From Albugo candida (Eukaryota; Oomycota; Peronosporomycetes; Albuginales; Albuginaceae): a DNA stretch of 64,000 bases. Numbering within the stretch: position 1 is the first letter of the stretch; every line of letters begins with the position of its first letter. The stretch spans positions 481,252-545,251 of the forward strand of contig CAJNAR010000159.1 in the NCBI GenBank assembly GCA_905220665.1. The letters are read 5' to 3'. Position numbers and translations under genes: made by a program. Below are positions 1 to 12,600 of the stretch, one piece after another. Under the pieces are notes generated by a model that did not search any database, was not told the DNA's origin, and saw nothing but the letters and a program-made list of their open reading frames with translations.

Positions 1-768
1 TGCGAGGTGGAAGTGAGTATCGTTCCATCTGATGCATACATGGCGCTGCTATGATTGCCTTTATAGCTTCATCCAGACTTCATCAGATCCACAATTTGGC
101 AGTACGACCACTTTCTTACATACTGTGGCAAACAATATCACTTATAAACGTTTACGCAGCAACAGGCACGAACGAATGGTGTCATAAGCAACTCCAGTGG
201 TCGTCGCTTACAGCTTCTCTATAATATATGAATGTTTTTTTATCGTTGTCATTATTGTAATTATAGTGTGACAGAGCTCGGTACCAACATTATTGCTGCA
301 TTCCTTGTCTCACGTGTCGCCGTCGTGTGTTACATACATTTTGTGTAGGTCACATAATGCGCTTGATTGTACTTACAAATTCAATTGCAACTACTGTGTC
401 GCTATCGTGGTCCTCCTCGATCTTTTCGAACGTTCCAGAACTATTCCTAGCTCATTGCTAGAGAAGTCGTTGTTTTGTCGAAATGATATATGAGCAACAT
501 CGATACATTATTCAGGTCTCAGGTCGCAATGTCGTAATTTTTCCCTTTTCGAACAATTCTTTTAAAACTTCTAGCGCAAGTAATAAAAATACATACTTTA
601 AATTATTCGACGCGTGGCATCTACCCCTTTTAAGATTCTAGAATACATTAGCCCTATGCGACACATCGATATAGTGCCACGATGTAGAACTTCTGTACCA
701 GTCATCATTCTTATCAAAGTATGCTTGCTTCATAATCAAAGGCGACCGATACCGAAGCTTTCCGAAGA
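1..768. other. Intergenic, 5' side of the window
   Basis: No supported gene. The only open stretch (66 codons around 293-493) has no recognisable domain. The last 30 bases before position 769 stay open in frame with the following gene (stop TAA at 733-735), so an upstream exon carrying a signal peptide could end in this region. I could not define its donor or acceptor. Confidence 0.5.
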
Positions 769-2372
769 ATGATTGGGCGTATTGTGCACTTTTCCGACGT
801 TCATCTGAATCTTTTAGATGATAACGTCAAACTTCCACCTAAGTATGGATATGATCCTCCGATCCAGCTGCTTATGAATGCGTTGGAATTTGCGGCTAAA
901 GAATTCCCAGATCCAGATGTATTTTTCTATACCGGTGATTCTGTTATCCACGAGCCTAAAGTTGGGAAAATAAGATTTCCCTGGAGTCAAGACGAAATAC
1001 GCGCAGTAGTGGAAGCGGTTATAGAGAAGTTTTACTGCATATATGGAGAAGAAAGCGAAAGGAAAAAGAAAGTAAAAATGATCACCACAGTTTTTGGGAA
1101 TGCCGATGCAAGTAAGTGTATATTTGATAGCCAGAACATGTCGCTGACAATTTGCTGAATGTAGCACCGAACTATGCCTTGGATATCACTGATGGAAAGA
1201 CCGATAATCCAACGTTGAAAGTAATATCCAGTGCTTGGAAAACCCACCTGACAACTGAACAGTTGGAAGAATTCAAAAAAGGTGGATACACGTTTACACA
1301 TATCGAAGAGAAATTGGCCGTGATCACATTGAATACGGCTCCCTATGCAGAGAAGCACCCTGGCGAAGATACCTTAGCCGATCCACTTGGACAGTTTGCG
1401 TGGTTGGAAAGAACGCTAGCAAATTTGGAAAGAAAAGGAATATATGTCTACCTTTTAGGTCATATTCCGCCAATTCTGCATGTGCATGACGAAGGATATC
1501 AATGGAAAAGCCGCTTTATCGAAAAATTCAAAGACGTCATCAAACCGTTCGTTAAAATCATCAAAGCTCAAATCTATGGACACGTCCATACTTTTGAACT
1601 CCGTGCGTTTGAGGTGGAGAACATACTTGTTCCGCTTTTTACAATTTCAGCCATTTCACCGAAGTACTGGAATAGCCCATCATTCACTGTCTGGAAATAT
1701 GACAAGAAAACGTATGAGCTACTGGATTATCAAGCCTACGGATCAAGGAAGGAGCCTTTCACAAAGTGGGAACCAATATTTAGTGCTACCCAGTAAGAAT
1801 TTGAATTTTTTACAGAAACTTCAAAGAACTAAAATGCGACATTCCTTTGTAGACAATACAATCTCGAGGATTTGTCTAAAAAAAGCGTGAAGGAATTCAC
1901 GGAGAAGTTTATCGAAAAAGGTAAAATCAATAGCACGTTATTTGCGGCTTATGACTATAATAGGTATGTGCAATCACCATACGCGGAGGACTGTAAATGC
2001 GAAAGCGCCCAAGCTCGCGCAAATGTGCTTTGTTCATTTGTTTGGTACACCGACGAGAAAGATGTCCGAGAGTGCTTAAAGAAAAAAGCCACAATACTTG
2101 AGTCACTCGGGTCACCCAAAGGTGATCGTATCAAATTGGTGGAAGGTCCTACAACGAAAGATCATATAGCGGAACATCGTATGCTGTATCCTGCTACTGA
2201 GGATGGCCCCACCAAGAAGCCTGCATTCAATAAACCGTGGACCTCTGCTACTGTTTACCTGACGATCATTTCACTTTTGCTGATACTAATCATGCTGGCT
2301 AAAATACTTGGAATCAAAGCTCGGTGGACAAGATCGATAAAAGGAGACAGATGGATAGAGCGAACACAATGA
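769..2372 (+). CDS. Acid sphingomyelinase-like metallophosphoesterase, membrane anchored (3 exons)
   Basis: Exons 769-1111, 1165-1792 and 1853-2372 join in phase (introns of 53 and 60 nt, both GT-AG) to give about 496 residues. Seen directly: the calcineurin-like phosphoesterase motifs in order, D10-x-H12 (FSDVH), G56-D57 (YTGDS), G110-N111-A-D (FGNAD, just before intron 1), G213-H214 (LGHIPP) and the YGHVH motif with H254/H256. The C-terminal third has several cysteines and one membrane segment near residues 457-478, followed by a short basic tail. Known of the family: acid-sphingomyelinase-like phosphodiesterases are two-metal hydrolases of phospho-mono/diesters, usually extracellular or lysosomal. 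Inferred: a type I membrane protein with an outward-facing catalytic domain. Odd: the model begins almost at the first catalytic motif and has no signal peptide, so an upstream exon may be missing. The exon 2/3 acceptor was chosen by alignment to the paralogue at 28223-29915. The substrate is not predictable. Confidence 0.85.
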
Positions 2373-2451
2373 AACTAGCACCATAGTTTACTTCGTTGTA
2401 TTCTCCAATATATTTTACACTATGATATGTGCTATTTACCGGACGTCTCTC

Positions 2452-4017
2452 TCAGTAATCGGGAGGCAACTGATTTGCCTTGTATACTCTTCGCCAAGGT
2501 CTCTTTTTGAATACAATATCTTCCATAAAATCTCTACAAGTAAGTTGCAAAGACGTTTTCGCAGTAGGATTTAGTACTTTTTCTGGACGAGAACGTAGAA
2601 AGTAAGGCATGGACATACGACGCGGACCATCCCCGCTTCCATATATCGCAGGGACTCGATGAAGCGTGCCAGGTAGTCTACCGTTTGTAAGATATCCTAG
2701 CGTTTCGCCAGCAAACAAAGACACATGCTTGGCCTCGGCGCCCGATTCAATATCCGTCCACAACATCCGTTCCAAACTCCATATCTGAAGACCTGCAATT
2801 GTTGCTGTAGGTGAAATGGTAAGCAACCCGAGGTCTGCATGGACACCACATGAATCATTTGCAACCAGAGGCTGGCTGCTGGATATTGGAGCTTTGTTCC
2901 TGTAGTCATAGATTCGCAATACAGAAGCCCCATACTGATATGCTTCATCGGTAGTATTCGCAAGGACCATATTTTCTGGTAAAGACACATCATCGAGCAA
3001 TTCCGCGAAAATATATTTCGTGTCAAGTTTCATTGTCTCGCAAACAGCAAGTAAACAAACACGTGCCAATTCATCCAAGCTCCTTAAGATTTTAAGCATT
3101 TCAAGTGCATAATTGCAGCCATCTTCTGTTCTGCTAAAGTATGCATGCGGCCATTTTGTACCGCTTTTGTGAATGGGATGGCGTAATTGAATGTAATCGC
3201 GGGAAGAATCTGACGAGTACCCAACGTACCGTCCTCTCGAAACCATGGATTGATTCCGCGCATGTAAATTTTGGACAAGCGGTATTGTTGTCTCTTTGTA
3301 ATGATGAGTTCTTGCATCAACTAGATCACGCCATTGCTCTCTCTTGGGAAGTTCCCTTTGCCTTGCAAGCCACTTTCTGGTCATCTGATAGGCATTTTGT
3401 AGTGCGCTGGCCATTTCTTCAGACACCTCCAGCCTCACAAATCCATAATCAGAAAGATTTCGAATTATTTTCTCGGTCGCCCTTGCGCGTATACCAGGGT
3501 TGGCATTGGTACCAAGTTGGTCCACGAGAACCGGATGGAAAGGCGAATCGGGCGGTACTGTTGGTACTGGCTGATTGAGCAATAGGGTTTCTTTCACAGC
3601 AAGTTGAAAATGCAGGACCGGTGTACGCTCTTCTTCGTAATTCTCAAGTAGCCGTGCCACAATCGTGTTGACCATGGTGAAAGGAATCGGAGGACTATAC
3701 AACTCATCAGCTGGAATAACGCCAAACACGCTCTCACTCCCTGTAATGTCAAATTGTTTCCGTAGCCATATCTCTAAATCCATCATACGTGTTCCTAAAA
3801 GTGTTGGATCGGAGACATTAGAGTGGGAGACGGCTTTCTTTTGAATTCCGATTTTTGCTTTGCGTTGTATTACAGATTGTAGGTAATGTAATTCGTCCAA
3901 TGTATAGACTAGTGGCATTTTTAGATTCGTGATAAAACAAGTACGCTTGTGTGCAAAAATGCAATGGACGGGTGGTCGTTCTGCCATCAACACTAAAGCA
4001 TTCAAATGGTCACTCAT
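2452..4017 (-). CDS. 2-oxoglutarate/Fe(II)-dependent oxygenase-like protein
   Basis: Single exon of 521 residues. The C-terminal part has the isopenicillin-N-synthase-type double-stranded beta-helix signature. H393-x-D395 lies in GVHADLGLLTI and H453 in GTLHRVP (together the Fe(II) triad). R467-x-S469 in RRMSMPYFL is the expected 2-oxoglutarate carboxylate anchor, and GLQIW follows the first ligand pair as in the family. Known: such enzymes couple decarboxylation of 2-oxoglutarate to oxidation of a small molecule or protein. Odd: about 190 N-terminal residues precede the usual oxygenase N-domain, making it longer than the typical 300-380 residues, and that extension matches nothing I recognise. 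Met34 (MPLVYTLDEL) is an alternative start, since the first 33 residues look less protein-like. It is convergent with the phosphodiesterase gene (79 bp between stops). Substrate unknown. Confidence 0.75.
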   Translation of the reverse strand: MSDHLNALVLMAERPPVHCIFAHKRTCFITNLKMPLVYTLDELHYLQSVIQRKAKIGIQKKAVSHSNVSDPTLLGTRMMDLEIWLRKQFDITGSESVFGVIPADELYSPPIPFTMVNTIVARLLENYEEERTPVLHFQLAVKETLLLNQPVPTVPPDSPFHPVLVDQLGTNANPGIRARATEKIIRNLSDYGFVRLEVSEEMASALQNAYQMTRKWLARQRELPKREQWRDLVDARTHHYKETTIPLVQNLHARNQSMVSRGRYVGYSSDSSRDYIQLRHPIHKSGTKWPHAYFSRTEDGCNYALEMLKILRSLDELARVCLLAVCETMKLDTKYIFAELLDDVSLPENMVLANTTDEAYQYGASVLRIYDYRNKAPISSSQPLVANDSCGVHADLGLLTISPTATIAGLQIWSLERMLWTDIESGAEAKHVSLFAGETLGYLTNGRLPGTLHRVPAIYGSGDGPRRMSMPYFLRSRPEKVLNPTAKTSLQLTCRDFMEDIVFKKRPWRRVYKANQLPPDY

Positions 4018-4139
4018 TGTGATAAAATTTTTGACAAGGTAGAGGCCGATTTGATGTACACCACTCTATTCTTTTTACGGAATTGGTCGCGAGAAAATTT
4101 GTATTCGTATCTGTAGCCTTACATAAACACAATACAAGA

Positions 4140-4905
4140 ATGAACAGATCGATAGTCCAAATTAGCATGCGAAGAATAAAACAAATCATCCTTGAAGGCA
4201 AAGCCCCTTTACCAGACGTTTTACAAGCGATGCAAACTCACAAAGCAAAGCTTGATCTTCCGAGGATTTCGAGATAATTTTACGCCAATTTGAGGACCTA
4301 CAGGATCTAAAAGGCAGTCGCGCAAAAAATTATATCACTCGTGAAGTTTGACTGATCGGATTCTCTTTATCAGAAACGCAAACAACTCCTTGAAGAAAAA
4401 GATCGTAATCCACGACATGCTTTACAGTCTCAGCCGGAGGTTGGTTATCAAGTTGCACTGACTCAGCTGGTGGGCCTGAAAGCGAAACAAATCTCAAATA
4501 TTTGACATGGTCTCGTACTTTTATTCAAACCATGATTTTATTGATCAACTCCCGAACATAAGCCACTACAAATCATACTCACAGCTCGTTGTAAAGAGTC
4601 ATCCTCAAATTCAAAATTGTCGCTTCGTTTTGTGGCTCGATACACCTTCCCGATTGGATTCCCCGTACTGATGGAAAATTATAAAGCTCATTTTTGATGA
4701 TTGCATCATATTTATCAATTTTAAAAGCCCAAAATGTAATTGAAGTTGCACTGACTCCGGCTGGCCTTCCACCTTTCAAGTAGAAATATCTCATAGTGGC
4801 TACAGTTATGCCTCAGTTACGTGCTTCGCCGTCAATGCAAATGGTCTGCCTCCTGCTCATCAGGTCAAAGCTACTTTGACCGTACCATCCCTTCCAGAGG
4901 TTTGA
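4140..4905 (+). pseudogene. Fragmented unrecognised coding locus with a possible FnIII-like end
   Basis: Coding-like stretches follow each other in different frames. A start at 4140 opens a basic helical segment (MRRIKQIILEGK). A +1 shift near 4260 leads into an acidic/basic helix (ILRQFEDLQDLKG). After stops, a segment from about 4373 (RKQLLEEKDRNP, then EVGYQVALTQLVGLKAKQ) ends at a TGA near 4505. A last open piece (about 4783-4905) reads like the final strands of a fibronectin type III domain (SYASVTCFAVNANGLPP). Short introns could explain some joins, but no GT lies near the 4260 shift. I read it as a broken or mis-assembled gene. Its 4140 start is divergent from the oxygenase gene, 122 bp away. 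Function unknown. Confidence 0.3.
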
Positions 4906-5156
4906 CATTTGTGACTTATCATATGAGAAAAGATAGCGTGAACCATTACAAATGACATTCTTTACATGTGTTTTGAGAATCTTTTTGCATGTATAAATGA
5001 AAGGAAATCAGTTTTGCATAATGTGAGAAAGAAATGAGCAAGGAAGGTATGGGACAGCGATTGACGCAGTAAATTACCAATCAGATAATGATACGATACT
5101 ATACGCTGTTATCATTGGTAAAACAATTTGCTTCTGAGACCACATAAAGTAGCATT

Positions 5157-6400
5157 ATGAACGCGTTGCAACGGTCTGCCATTTTGCACTACAAAAGATC
5201 GACGTTTAAATTCTACGAGCATAAGAATCATGTTATAGGAAAGGCTTTTATCGATGCTTCGAGTGGGAATCTCTCAAAGGAACTGTACCTGGTCTCGCGA
5301 CGCAATATCCATCCAAGTGTAGTCCGATTCTCATCCTACGATTCCATGATCGACCCACCATCTCGACTTCCAAGCACGCCAGTTAATATGGTATCACATT
5401 TTATTTTTAGCAGTGCGGATTGCTTACTTCATCAAAATTGTGCTCGTAGGGCGTTGTCATAGTTCCTCAACAAAGGGCTTGGATTGTTGAACGATTCGGA
5501 AAGTACCATCAGATTTTGGTCCCAGGACTACACTTTTTAATACCGTTTGTCGATCGCATCGCGTACGTACATTCGTTGAAAGAAGAAGCGATCAAAATTC
5601 CAGGTCAATCAGCAATAACGAAAGATAACGTGACGATCAACATAGACGGAGTCTTATATGTGAAGATAGTGGATCCTTATAACGCCAGTTATGGAGTTGA
5701 GGATCCTTTGTATGCAGTCACGCAATTGGCACAAACTATGATGCGCTCTGAACTTGGAAAAATCACGCTGGATAAAACATTTGAAGAACGTGAATCACTG
5801 AACAAAAATATTGTTGAGTCGATAAATCAAGCGTCTGCTGCTTGGGGTATCAAATGTTTACGATACGAAATCCGTGATATCACTCCGCCTAAAAGTGTGA
5901 AAGCTGCGATGGATATGCAAGCAGAAGCAGAACGTCGTAAGCGTGCTGAAATTCTGGACTCAGAAGGGGAAAGACAAGCATACATAAACGTCGCAGAAGG
6001 AAAGAAAAAAGCTGCTATTTTGGAAGCCGAAGGAGGAGCTGCCGCAATTCTTGCACGAGCAGAAGCATCGGCTGAAGCCATAAACCGGCTATCTGTTGCA
6101 ATTGGAAAACGAGGTGGAAATGATGCTGTGTCATTACAAGTTGCTGAGAAGTACGTTGAAGCTTTTGGCCGTGTTGCAAAGGAGAGTACAACTCTATTAC
6201 TACCGGCAGCTTCAAGTGACCCAGCGACCATGGTAGCTTCTGCTTTAGCAATTTTCGGAAATCTACAAAGTCAGCAGCAAAAGCGAACCGAGAGGACAAA
6301 AAACGAGAATGATTTAAAATCGCAAAATAGCGAGACGGACGACATTGATGATTATCAACTCGATGAGCTCAGTATAAATGACAAGGAGAGGATAGGCTAG
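5157..6400 (+). CDS. STOML2: Stomatin-like protein 2, mitochondrial SPFH/prohibitin-family scaffold
   Basis: Exons 5157-5390 and 5450-6400 (59-nt intron, GT at 5391, AG at 5448-5449, phase 0) give 394 residues. The first 78 residues are basic and Ser/Arg rich, consistent with a mitochondrial presequence. Exon 2 starts with [19 protein letters not shown] and continues through the SPFH core ([20 protein letters not shown], then [22 protein letters not shown], then [15 protein letters not shown]). It ends in the Ala/Glu-rich coiled coil ([18 protein letters not shown]) and the conserved C-terminal helix ([16 protein letters not shown]). These are strong STOML2 matches. Known: STOML2 organises cardiolipin-rich inner-membrane microdomains and stabilises respiratory complexes and proteases. 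The C-terminal tail (EDDIDDYQ-type acidic residues, about 40) is an extension. The alternative acceptor at 5410 would break the conserved block. Confidence 0.92.
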
Positions 6401-6607
6401 ACACACGACCCATCATGTGTCGACTTTTTGATCAGACGCATGCCACTTAGTTTCATGTTGAAAGCTTCGGACGCAAAATACGATTTCTTACGTCGTACGT
6501 CGTATGTCTGGGCTAATATACTTCGCATCAAACAACCTTCAAAAAAAAATATTCTGTTCTCTATTGATTATCTGAGCTGGGCGCCATACAAGTGGAGCTA
6601 ACTCAGT
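6401..6607. terminator. Convergent 3' regions of STOML2 and UTP20
   Basis: A 207-bp gap between two convergent stops, with an A-rich stretch at 6541-6549. It probably holds both polyadenylation regions. No canonical signal is clear enough to assign. Confidence 0.35.
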
Positions 6608-9600
6608 TTAGGAATATGAACTATTCGCTCGTTTTGACCTGCATGTAATTCCTTTCAGAACAGCAAACTTGCGCTTCTTTGCCTGCGTCCCAAACTTTTT
6701 CTGTTCATTTTTGTGCAACTTCCGCCTCGCAGCTCGTTCTGGATATTGAACCAATTCTTGCTTGCGCTTTGTTTTTCGATCCAATCGAAGTTGATGGATT
6801 TTTTGCTGCACAAATGTGTATTTAGGCACGAACACGTCGGAGCCAATTTTCTTTTCAAGCAGCTCGACAACCTGATTAGCAAGAAACCGAGGGCTATCCT
6901 CGAGCTCGGAGGCAGACTTATTTGCCAAATAATCCCCTTTTTCCTTCACATTATCTTGTTCTTGCTGCACACGCACAAGTGCATTCAACATATGAATGAG
7001 ATAGTCCGAGACGTGTGAGGCATCCAGCAATTGCGTTATTGCCGCAAAAAGTTTGAATATCGTTGATTGCGCTTGCGCAGACACAGCTCGTACCATGTAT
7101 GAAAGTCGAGTCATTATCCAGCCAAAAGATGTCTGTTTTGCACCGGCGCCATAAAGAATCATATCGTCTGCTTCATCTGTTTCGAAATCTCGAGCCAATA
7201 AAGTGGTGTTTTGATTCATGTCAAAAATTCGAGCGCATAGCCAAGGTAGAATGCCAAGTATCTCCAACTGCAGGGGATGAGATAGATTGGGTAGAGTCAA
7301 TAGCTTGATGATTTGTGTGGTGATCTGAAATAAGTTCTCTTGACTATCCACCCACCTGAGTGATTGAGTGGGACGTATCATTGAACTCGATGAGGTGTCT
7401 GCCTTACGATGTCCGATGCTTCTTTTCAGGTAACCGCTTAAGATTTGGATTGTTGTCAAACGTACCCAAGGATGGGGATACACAACAAGTTCATTTACCA
7501 AAAGTTGCAAGAAAGCATCGCATTTTTCAAGGTAGTGATCCACGTATTTTGGAAACTTGTCCGAGGTCTGTACCATACAATTTAGTACAGAGAATATCAC
7601 TTGCCAACAAGAGTGTTCTTCGACTTTAACGTGAGCTGAATCAATGAATATATCCTCGACTAAAGCTTCGTACGAGTGCGATGTTTTCAAGCAGCATGTT
7701 TCGATAAAGCTTTTTGTTCGAGGTAGTACGACATCCGGTATGATTCGACTTTTTTCAATGATTTCAGGCCGCGCTTCGACTAAAATTAAAGTCACTTGAG
7801 CTGCTGTGCATGCTAAACGATAATCGAATGCATTCGTGGCCGGATCAATCGGCGCATTCCACCAGCTGTTGAGTAATATTGTAGTTTGCTGGAGTTCTTG
7901 TGCACCTGCACGTCGCAAAAGCACCTGAATGACTTGGGCTGCATGCTCACGACAAGTTTTGCTTTCGTCATTGACAAGTCGAAGTACAACAGGTAGCAGC
8001 AAGAGCTGAAGATTTTCGTTTACTATCGGGACGGGAAGTTGCAAACCTAGTGCATGTAGGGCCTGTAGCACTCCAACTCGACCACTTTCGTACTGATAAT
8101 TCAAGTTTTGCAGTAAAAAGCGAAGCTGCTGTGTTCGTCTTTTCGGACTCATTGGATAGTGTAAGACGAAAAGAACATATATACTGATACAATGTGTTTT
8201 TGCGCTTTGAGGCACGTTTTGTATCAGTAGTTCCCCCACGCGTTGGATTGTGTCATACATTTCTGATATCAGCAGCTTTCGATCGACTTGACACTTGCTA
8301 CCATCTGTTTTGCTTTCACAAGACCAGAGTACCATGGATTTTAGAAGCGCAAAAGTGATCTGTTGATGATCCTGTACTTCTATGTCTGATCGCACAAAGT
8401 TGACAAGTACACGCCACTGAGCCTCTGTGAGTTTGAGCTCGGAGGCTTTCCGATGTCGCAGTAAAGCTGTCATGCAACGATAACATGCTTGCACTGTTTC
8501 ATCACCAGCTGTCCCTGCTCCTGCCTTTTGTAAAATCTTGAGAATCCGGTGGATAAGGGGAGAAATTGTGGTTTTGAGAGAAGAGATATCGTCTCGATGG
8601 AGAAGCGTCGTCAGGCATCGTAAAGCTTGGATGACACCACGATCACTCTTGATTTCCGAAATGCAGCGAAATAAAATAAATACAAACGGGTCGACCAAAG
8701 ACGCTGCAATCTCGTTCGCTGTTGTGGTAGAGCGGAGTGTATCTGTTAAAATCAGCAGAGCAAAATGAAGAAGTTCCTGAAGTAATCGAGTTCCCAGTTC
8801 ACCCGATGTATCAATGACAGCACCTTTTGCGCTCTCCTTATGATTTTTACCATGTGGCACGCAGGTTTTCGTTCCAGGCACTGCATTTTGGAATCGATCA
8901 AAGCCTGTCATACGAGGCTGAAGCTGTACACGTGCAGCAGATAGCGCATTTACACGAGTCGCAAGCTCCTTGGCCACTGCTTGGCATTTTTCATTCACTT
9001 GCCAGGATCGAACACTACAATCTTGATCGCTTGCATGAGTGTTGATAAGCGTTCGCACATGCTGTTGACGTTCTCCGTCGGTAAGGGGTCGAATTTTCTC
9101 GAGTGCTTCCCCCATCACATGATGCACGTACAAAAGAACGTAAGATTGCTCGGCATTTGCATTCTTACTCAGCCCTCGTGCCATAACTTTGAGTGCATCT
9201 CGGAAAATCTGGAGAGCTTTCTCATGACCAGCAGGTTGTGTAACGATAAAGTCCCGATATCTCTGAACCAATGAAGTTATCATGATGTGAATACCCATGC
9301 TGTTGGGAAGGAAATTTATACATCGTGCAAGCAATTCTAGTGTTTGTAAGCTTGATTCCCCTTTTGCTTCCTTCATTTTCGATTTGTATTCCGTGCCATC
9401 TTGATTGACTCCAGAATTGCGAAATAGATTGGCCATAGTAATTCGAAGTATTCCACTCAGACAATCTTCAAGCGCGTCTATAGATGGCTCCGTGCCAGCT
9501 TGATCCTTGTCAATCCTTTCAGAGAGAATAGAGCAAGGTTTCGCGTAATGAATAAGAGGAAGCGTCTGCTCCAGAATAGCATGTAATGTGTAGGAAAATA

Positions 9601-12600
9601 CTGGAATCATGTAGCCATCACGCAAGGTATGCTCCAGCTCCTGTACGATAATTCTGAGATATTTTGGCCCCACCTCAACAGCGATCTTTGTTAGAGTTTT
9701 GCGTGCTGAAGTACGAACTGCTTCATCTCGGCTTCGTAACAGCTTTATGAAAGCGATCAGTAATATCGGAAATTCTGCGTCGAACAGCTTCGTCGGATAA
9801 AGTTTGTAGACTTTTACCACTGCTAGAGCTAGAGGGATCCGAACTGTGTAATCTCTTCCTTGTTTGGATGCTGCCAGTTGCATGGCTTCACCCATACTGC
9901 GGTTACTATGCAAGGTAGATGATTTTTTCTCTTCACGAGAAGACACCTTCATCATGTACGTCTTCATCATCGGTACAATTTGCTGGTAAAGCACTTGTTG
10001 GATTCGATTCAGGCCAGAAAGCACAGTAATTTTCTGCGACGACTCCGATGGCACGTCTTTATCGCTTGCTATAGACGGAGCTGAGGTAGCAAGATCGACA
10101 GGTAATGAATCCGTAGAAAAGTGGAAATGGTCGACGACAGAACAGACAGTTGCAATAATTGCATTCTCCAACTCGGAATGTCCGTCGATAGACTTCAGCA
10201 ATCGTCGTAGTAGAGCAAGATAATTCGTCCAGCCCAGATGTCGGGCCGCTACACCAACACACGTGGAGGCTTGCTGTTGAATGGATTCCTGGCTCTTACT
10301 CTGAGCCTCATAGATAAAGTGCATCATAATCGGAAGTATAAAGTTCTGTATGGTCGAACTCATAAATTTCTGCGAAGAAAGTATCTGCGTAAGATGCTGG
10401 AGTGCTTTCCGGCGTCTATGTAATTGAATATGCACAAGATTATTGTAGATATCAACTTCGGCGTCATCGGGATTTCTCAATTTGCACAAATCTTCTCCTG
10501 GTACGAATGATAGTGTGTGTAAAGCTTTCATATCGGCAATTGTTGACAGTAGTTGGATGAATCCGTTTCGAGTCGCTTCAGCATACGATTTCATACTAGA
10601 ACGAATGCAGGGAATGACAGTGGATTCGAGCACTCGTTGTGCAGTTACTATACGATGACTGTGGGTCAAGTTCTCCTGTTGGATGTCGAGCGATAGCTGG
10701 GTCGCATCATTACAATAAGTGAGATATTGTTGCATGACAATTTGTGCACTGTGCCGGATGGAGTACTCATTATCGTGCATCGAGAACATGAGCTGTGATA
10801 GTAAGAGACAGCACGCTGTCGCATCCTGACAGAAATTATCCCAAACCAGCGCCTTCTTCTCTTTCGTGTTCACTGCTCCTCTAAGTTTCTCAAGTGCTGT
10901 CATACGTCGTTCGAAATCAATTTCTTCGATTTTAGACGGGTCAAAAGCATTCAAATCATCAATAAGACCAATAGCTTTGATAAGTTGAAGGGATATCTTG
11001 GATCCATTTTGCACAAAAGAGGTCAGAATATTGACCAGACTTTTGCGTATTGGTCGCTGTTGTAGGCAATCCGGGCCAGGAATCAAGTGCTTTGATATAG
11101 GTGCTAAATATTTGTTCATTTGATCACCAAGAAGAGGCACAAGCCTTCCAAGTAGTGTCAATATGTGTTCCTTGTCTTCCACTGATGTATGATGATTACG
11201 CTGCAAGAAAGGCAAGAGGAGTTGGAAAAGATTACTGGCGAACACGATTGTATTCTGAGGTACTGAACCAGATAGAAAGAGGTCCGATAATCGACACAAG
11301 AAGCTGAATTCTTTTCTGGACGAGGCAGCATATTTGGTCTCGTTATATCGTTTCGTCTTGCTTTCAAAACGAGCTACAAATTGATCCATTACCACGGGTA
11401 GTAGTGGTAGTAGCTGAAGCTCTGACACATCCGTTTCTGCTTGCAGCTTGATTCGATCCGAATCAATCAGAATTTCCATGAAAGATAATATTGAGCTGAA
11501 AATCTCAGGTGCCAATTCATCATATGTCTTTCCAGAGCTGTATTGACAAGAGATACAAGTGATCACATCAGAAATCACATTCTGAGGAAGTCTTCTGCCA
11601 CTCTGTCGGGTAGTTTTGGCTAAGACAAGGAGCAATTCGAGCAGCACCGGAGTTTTATCCGCTCCAATGATTGTTTTACCAAGGTGAGTGATCGATGGAT
11701 ACAATAAGTCAATCAGTTTGGTATTCCAATCGTCAAGCCGTATTCCATACGAAGAAAAAGAAGCATCGAATTGTTCCAAAAGCTGACAGTATCTGCGTAA
11801 GACAAGTGCCCGACACTGCTTTTTATAGTCATTCGTGTTTGTACGAGTCTCAATGGGTATCTCTTCTACTGATTCACATTCTGTATTCCGATTCCCGACA
11901 TCCAAACAAGTGGAATCATTCTCAATAATCACGTTTACTGGATCGTCTTTTTCTCGAAGAGCTTCCCGTAGTAGAGAAACCAGTAGGCTAGCAATCATTG
12001 ATATAAATGGAGCAAGACTTACACCAAGCTGCGTAAGTACGTCTTCCAACATATTCAAAAAACCGAGCTTTTTTGAAAGAGAAACTTCAGAGACGTCATA
12101 TTCCTGATAGCTCTGTACCAATAGGTCGTCCACACTGGTAAAAGGTCGAACGGTCAAAGCTATAAAGTGACTCAACTCAGAGGTTTCCAAGGCTGAGATA
12201 TAGGTCAGAATAGCAGCTCGACGAGCCGCAACCGTATCTCCCTTATTTCTTCCTTTCTTGCTAACACACTTTGCATACAGAAGGCGACATAACACTGGCA
12301 GCAGCTGTGATCGATGTTCCTGTAAAAGATTGCCTGCGTCTTTTTGCGCAGAAAACACTGTCAAGGTGTCTCTAAATGTTGCATCTTCCACCACTTTGTC
12401 GATATACTCCTTGTAAGGCATCATATATCCAAAATTGAATGTGTAAAGACATTTCAGCGCAAGTTTTGATACCATTGCATCAGCCTTCATGATCCATAAA
12501 AGAAAAAGTGTATGTAGAGTTCCTTGACCGAAAGCTCCTCTCATATTCTTGAATAGAGCGAAAACTCTCAGAAAATCCAGTAGTTTCGTTCGAATCTCGG

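Noticed and set aside
293..493. 66-codon open frame at the window start
   Set aside because: No domain, not clearly better than chance, and no supporting context.
5391..5461. Stop codon before the SPFH domain of STOML2 suggesting a broken gene
   Set aside because: A 59-nt GT-AG intron restores the conserved [10 protein letters not shown] block in frame.
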